Of a DNA stretch of 64,000 nucleotides, positions 61,707 through 64,000 are shown one piece after another. Source of the stretch: Pipra filicauda (Eukaryota > Chordata > Aves > Passeriformes > Pipridae); contig NW_024104998.1 in NCBI RefSeq assembly GCF_003945595.2, positions 5,462,721 through 5,526,720 of the forward strand. The letters run 5' to 3'. The notes under the pieces are model-generated. The model was not told the DNA's origin, did no database searches, and saw only the letters and a list, made by a program, of their open reading frames with translations. Position numbers and translations under genes: made by a program. Numbering within the stretch: the stretch's first letter is position 1; every line of letters starts with the position of its first letter.

Positions 61707-61728
61707 CATTATTCTTTGAAGAATAATG
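61707..61728. repeat. Perfect 10-bp palindrome with 2-base centre
   Basis: CATTATTCTT, TG, AAGAATAATG: exact inverted arms directly after an A/C-rich block. Confidence 0.88.
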
Positions 61729-64000
61729 AGAATTGAAGAACAGATAAAAGCATAAATATTGCACTGATATTAAGTTTTAAAAGGAACAGATTCATATTTA
61801 TCGTCTCATCCTTGCAACATGGTAGCAATATTTTTACAAGTTCAGTTGAAGGAAACTGGATTGGTGTCCATACAATTTATGATTAAAAAAATAATAAAGC
61901 CCTTACAAAAATTTCATTTAAAAATATTTATCTGGAGTTAGTGAAAGACTAAACTACACTCGACATTCTTGATTAAGGTAGATAGTGAACTTGAAGAGGT
62001 AAGGGAAATAAAGGTTTCAACCTATTTAATATCACTTTTATTATGGTTTTCTTTATTTACTACATATAAAAATAACCAATTACATTTACCAGTTTTCAAT
62101 GAGCAAAAGAAAACACACAGTCATCATCTTTCAGTTGGTGGCTTACTGTAATGAGTAGCGATGTCTGATTATTAGTGTTAGAATAAGATGAATAGAAGGT
62201 GATTTTTAAGTCCCAGTATGTCCTCGGAGAGGTCTCTATGGCAAATTCAAAGACACTTGGAACCCAGTGAAATATGTGCATTATTTATTTTCCTTTCCAT
62301 TGCTTCACCTAGTAACTAACAAAATTACAGTAGTTTTGGAAGTATTTTATCTCATTTTCTGTAAAGAAAACAATTTATTCTATAAACTTGAATTGTCATC
62401 TCCTTGCATTAAACTGTGCTGAAAGAAAATCTAATGGCAACTTTGGAACTCCATAGAAAATACCATACCAGAGATGACTGTCCCATCTAAATTTTTGTTT
62501 TAAGAAAACAAAAAAAAGAATTATTGGTTTGTTTTGTTATAGTTATCTTTCAATTGAACAAAACAGACACTTTCAATTTGAACAAAACTTGAAAACCGTT
62601 AAGCAGTTCAAGCACCTTTAATCCTTTGTGAAATTAAGTATACGTATCTATTATAATATCTCAGTATCAATACTTAAACATTTGATGTCATGCTACACTG
62701 GACCTTCAAATTTCTACTTGCTGTCTGTTAGAGCATTAGAAATATTCAAGGATATAACTTTTGGAAATACTAAAAGACTTTCAGACAACTTTGCAATCAC
62801 TTGGTTCTAAAAGAAACAGAACAAAGATAACTAACTTTCTGAAAACCCTCCTAACCTCAAAAAGGATTCTACATACTATATTTTGCATTGAAATTCAGTA
62901 GATATTCCTCAAATTGACCTTTAATAAAAAGTGATTGGAAAAATAATTGAAAACCAAGTGGAGAGAAAGAAAGAAATTGCATAGGAATGGCATACAGGTT
63001 GCTAGACCATTGTGTTGTTTTTAATGTATATATTCTCGTCTGCTCTGGGATTGCTATCCTACTCCTAAAATATTTCTAAAAAGATAAAAATAAAAGGACT
63101 ATTTTAAAAATATTTCTTAAAAGAAATCCAAAAGGAAGTGTGAAAACTTATGAAACCATAGATCTAGAGTGAATATGGATCCCAGGCATAATCCACATTT
63201 AAAGAATTTAAAAAAGCAATTCCTATCACTAAACCCTGAGAGCTCCAATACTTGCCTTCAGACAGATTAAAAATGTAAAGACTACCAATGACCTCTAGTG
63301 TTGTGGCTTTAGTACTGCAAAATACTGTTGCTAGGAATAAACCACAGCATCTATGCAACAGCCAGGGATTTATAGCCTGTATTATTCAGTTATTAGTGTA
63401 ACATAGAAGAAGCTCTTTTAAAGAAGAAAAAAAATGTCTGTTAACTAAAGCTAGCAGCATGATAACAGCATAACTAAAACCCCTGCCATTTTCCTTAAAA
63501 TCTACTTCAAAAAAATAGTGTAATACTGTTTGGATTGAAAGCACCAGTTTCTGATGTACAAGGTGGAACACTGTATTCTTCTTTGCACCTCTTTCAAGAA
63601 CTAGGATTAGGTATCAGATGAGATACTACTCTGATTTGCTCATAAGCCCAGGACAGGTAGAATAAGGGGAGCAGGAGATAGTGAATGAAATCCCAACAAG
63701 AAGAATAAGTAAGAGTCCATTATATTTCGTACTATTGCCGGATACATCTTTTGGACCATTTGCAGAGAAAGGACAAAGCAGTGTTGCTTTCTAAGATGAT
63801 CTTCATGTGAGGCTGTTACTGTCCCCTTCATGAGCAAATGAATCTGTTGCATACTGGCTTTATCAGTCATGAATGTAAACAGAACAAGCCTAGATGCACA
63901 GATGCAGTTATAAAATGCCAACATGACAGTACTGGACCTAAATCAATTTTCCACTGAGGCTTGAGAGGAAACACAACACTTGTTTTTGGTAACACCGCAG

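Larger units (their letters stand above)
56304..64000. other. Unique AT-rich sequence, no gene seen
   Basis: The final 7.7 kb shows no recognisable gene. Small items: CAGTCTGGATCTCA repeated at about 59045 and 59084, a (TTTG)n stretch at 59393-59425, A/C-rich blocks at 60877-60915 and 61665-61705, and a perfect palindrome at 61707-61728. A 94-codon minus frame at 63640-63924 has no domain I recognise. Confidence 0.5.

Noticed and set aside
1..64000. CRISPR arrays, prokaryotic operons, rRNA genes, phage or plasmid functions
   Set aside because: Nothing resembling them; composition and repeats are those of a bird chromosome.

Overview
The window reads as AT-rich, gene-poor vertebrate nuclear DNA, almost certainly from a bird. 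The main evidence is at least eight fragments of CR1, the dominant avian LINE, several with the diagnostic 3' terminus (ATTCTRTGATTCT-like octamer tail after a TTCCAACCC/TTCCAGCC stretch). Retroviral-type LTRs are also present. There is no bacterial-style gene packing, no operon, no tRNA or rRNA gene and no CRISPR array. I found no protein-coding gene I could name. The open frames that exist are short, compositionally biased, antisense to repeats or remnants of transposons. The species, and whether the window is intergenic or one long intron, cannot be decided from the sequence.

Layout. 1-1.1 kb: unique sequence with a TATA box followed by a short ATG frame ending at a splice-donor-like site (weak first-exon candidate). 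1.1-1.8 kb: a minus-strand LTR with CCAAT boxes, TATA box and poly(A) signal. 1.8-12.8 kb: unique sequence with one CR1 tail and small simple repeats. 12.79-15.58 kb: a complete young LTR retroelement on the minus strand. It has two ~1.25-kb LTRs about 1% apart, an exact 5-bp target duplication, and only 299 bp between the LTRs, with a primer site matching initiator methionine tRNA and no coding region. 17.59-18.29 kb: a solo LTR with a perfect 5-bp target duplication. 25.6-28.1 kb: two minus-strand CR1 copies beside paired TA microsatellites. 31.6 kb: another CR1. 33.59-34.83 kb: an internal piece of a non-CR1 LINE with endonuclease and the start of the reverse transcriptase, surprisingly little decayed. 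39.4, 44.9, 47.7 and 54.9-56.3 kb: further CR1 copies, the last a long decayed reverse transcriptase relic. 42.6 kb: a 131-bp pure-purine heptanucleotide repeat. 48.6 kb: a small CpG-containing open segment with splice-like borders (weak exon candidate). The rest is unremarkable AT-rich sequence with scattered hairpins and short tandem duplications.

The elements do not work together as a pathway. The window is mainly a record of retrotransposition: CR1 insertions of different ages, two older or solo LTR insertions, one recent non-autonomous LTR element and one foreign-looking LINE. The best leads are the coding-free LTR element with its initiator-tRNA primer site and the weakly decayed non-CR1 LINE fragment.
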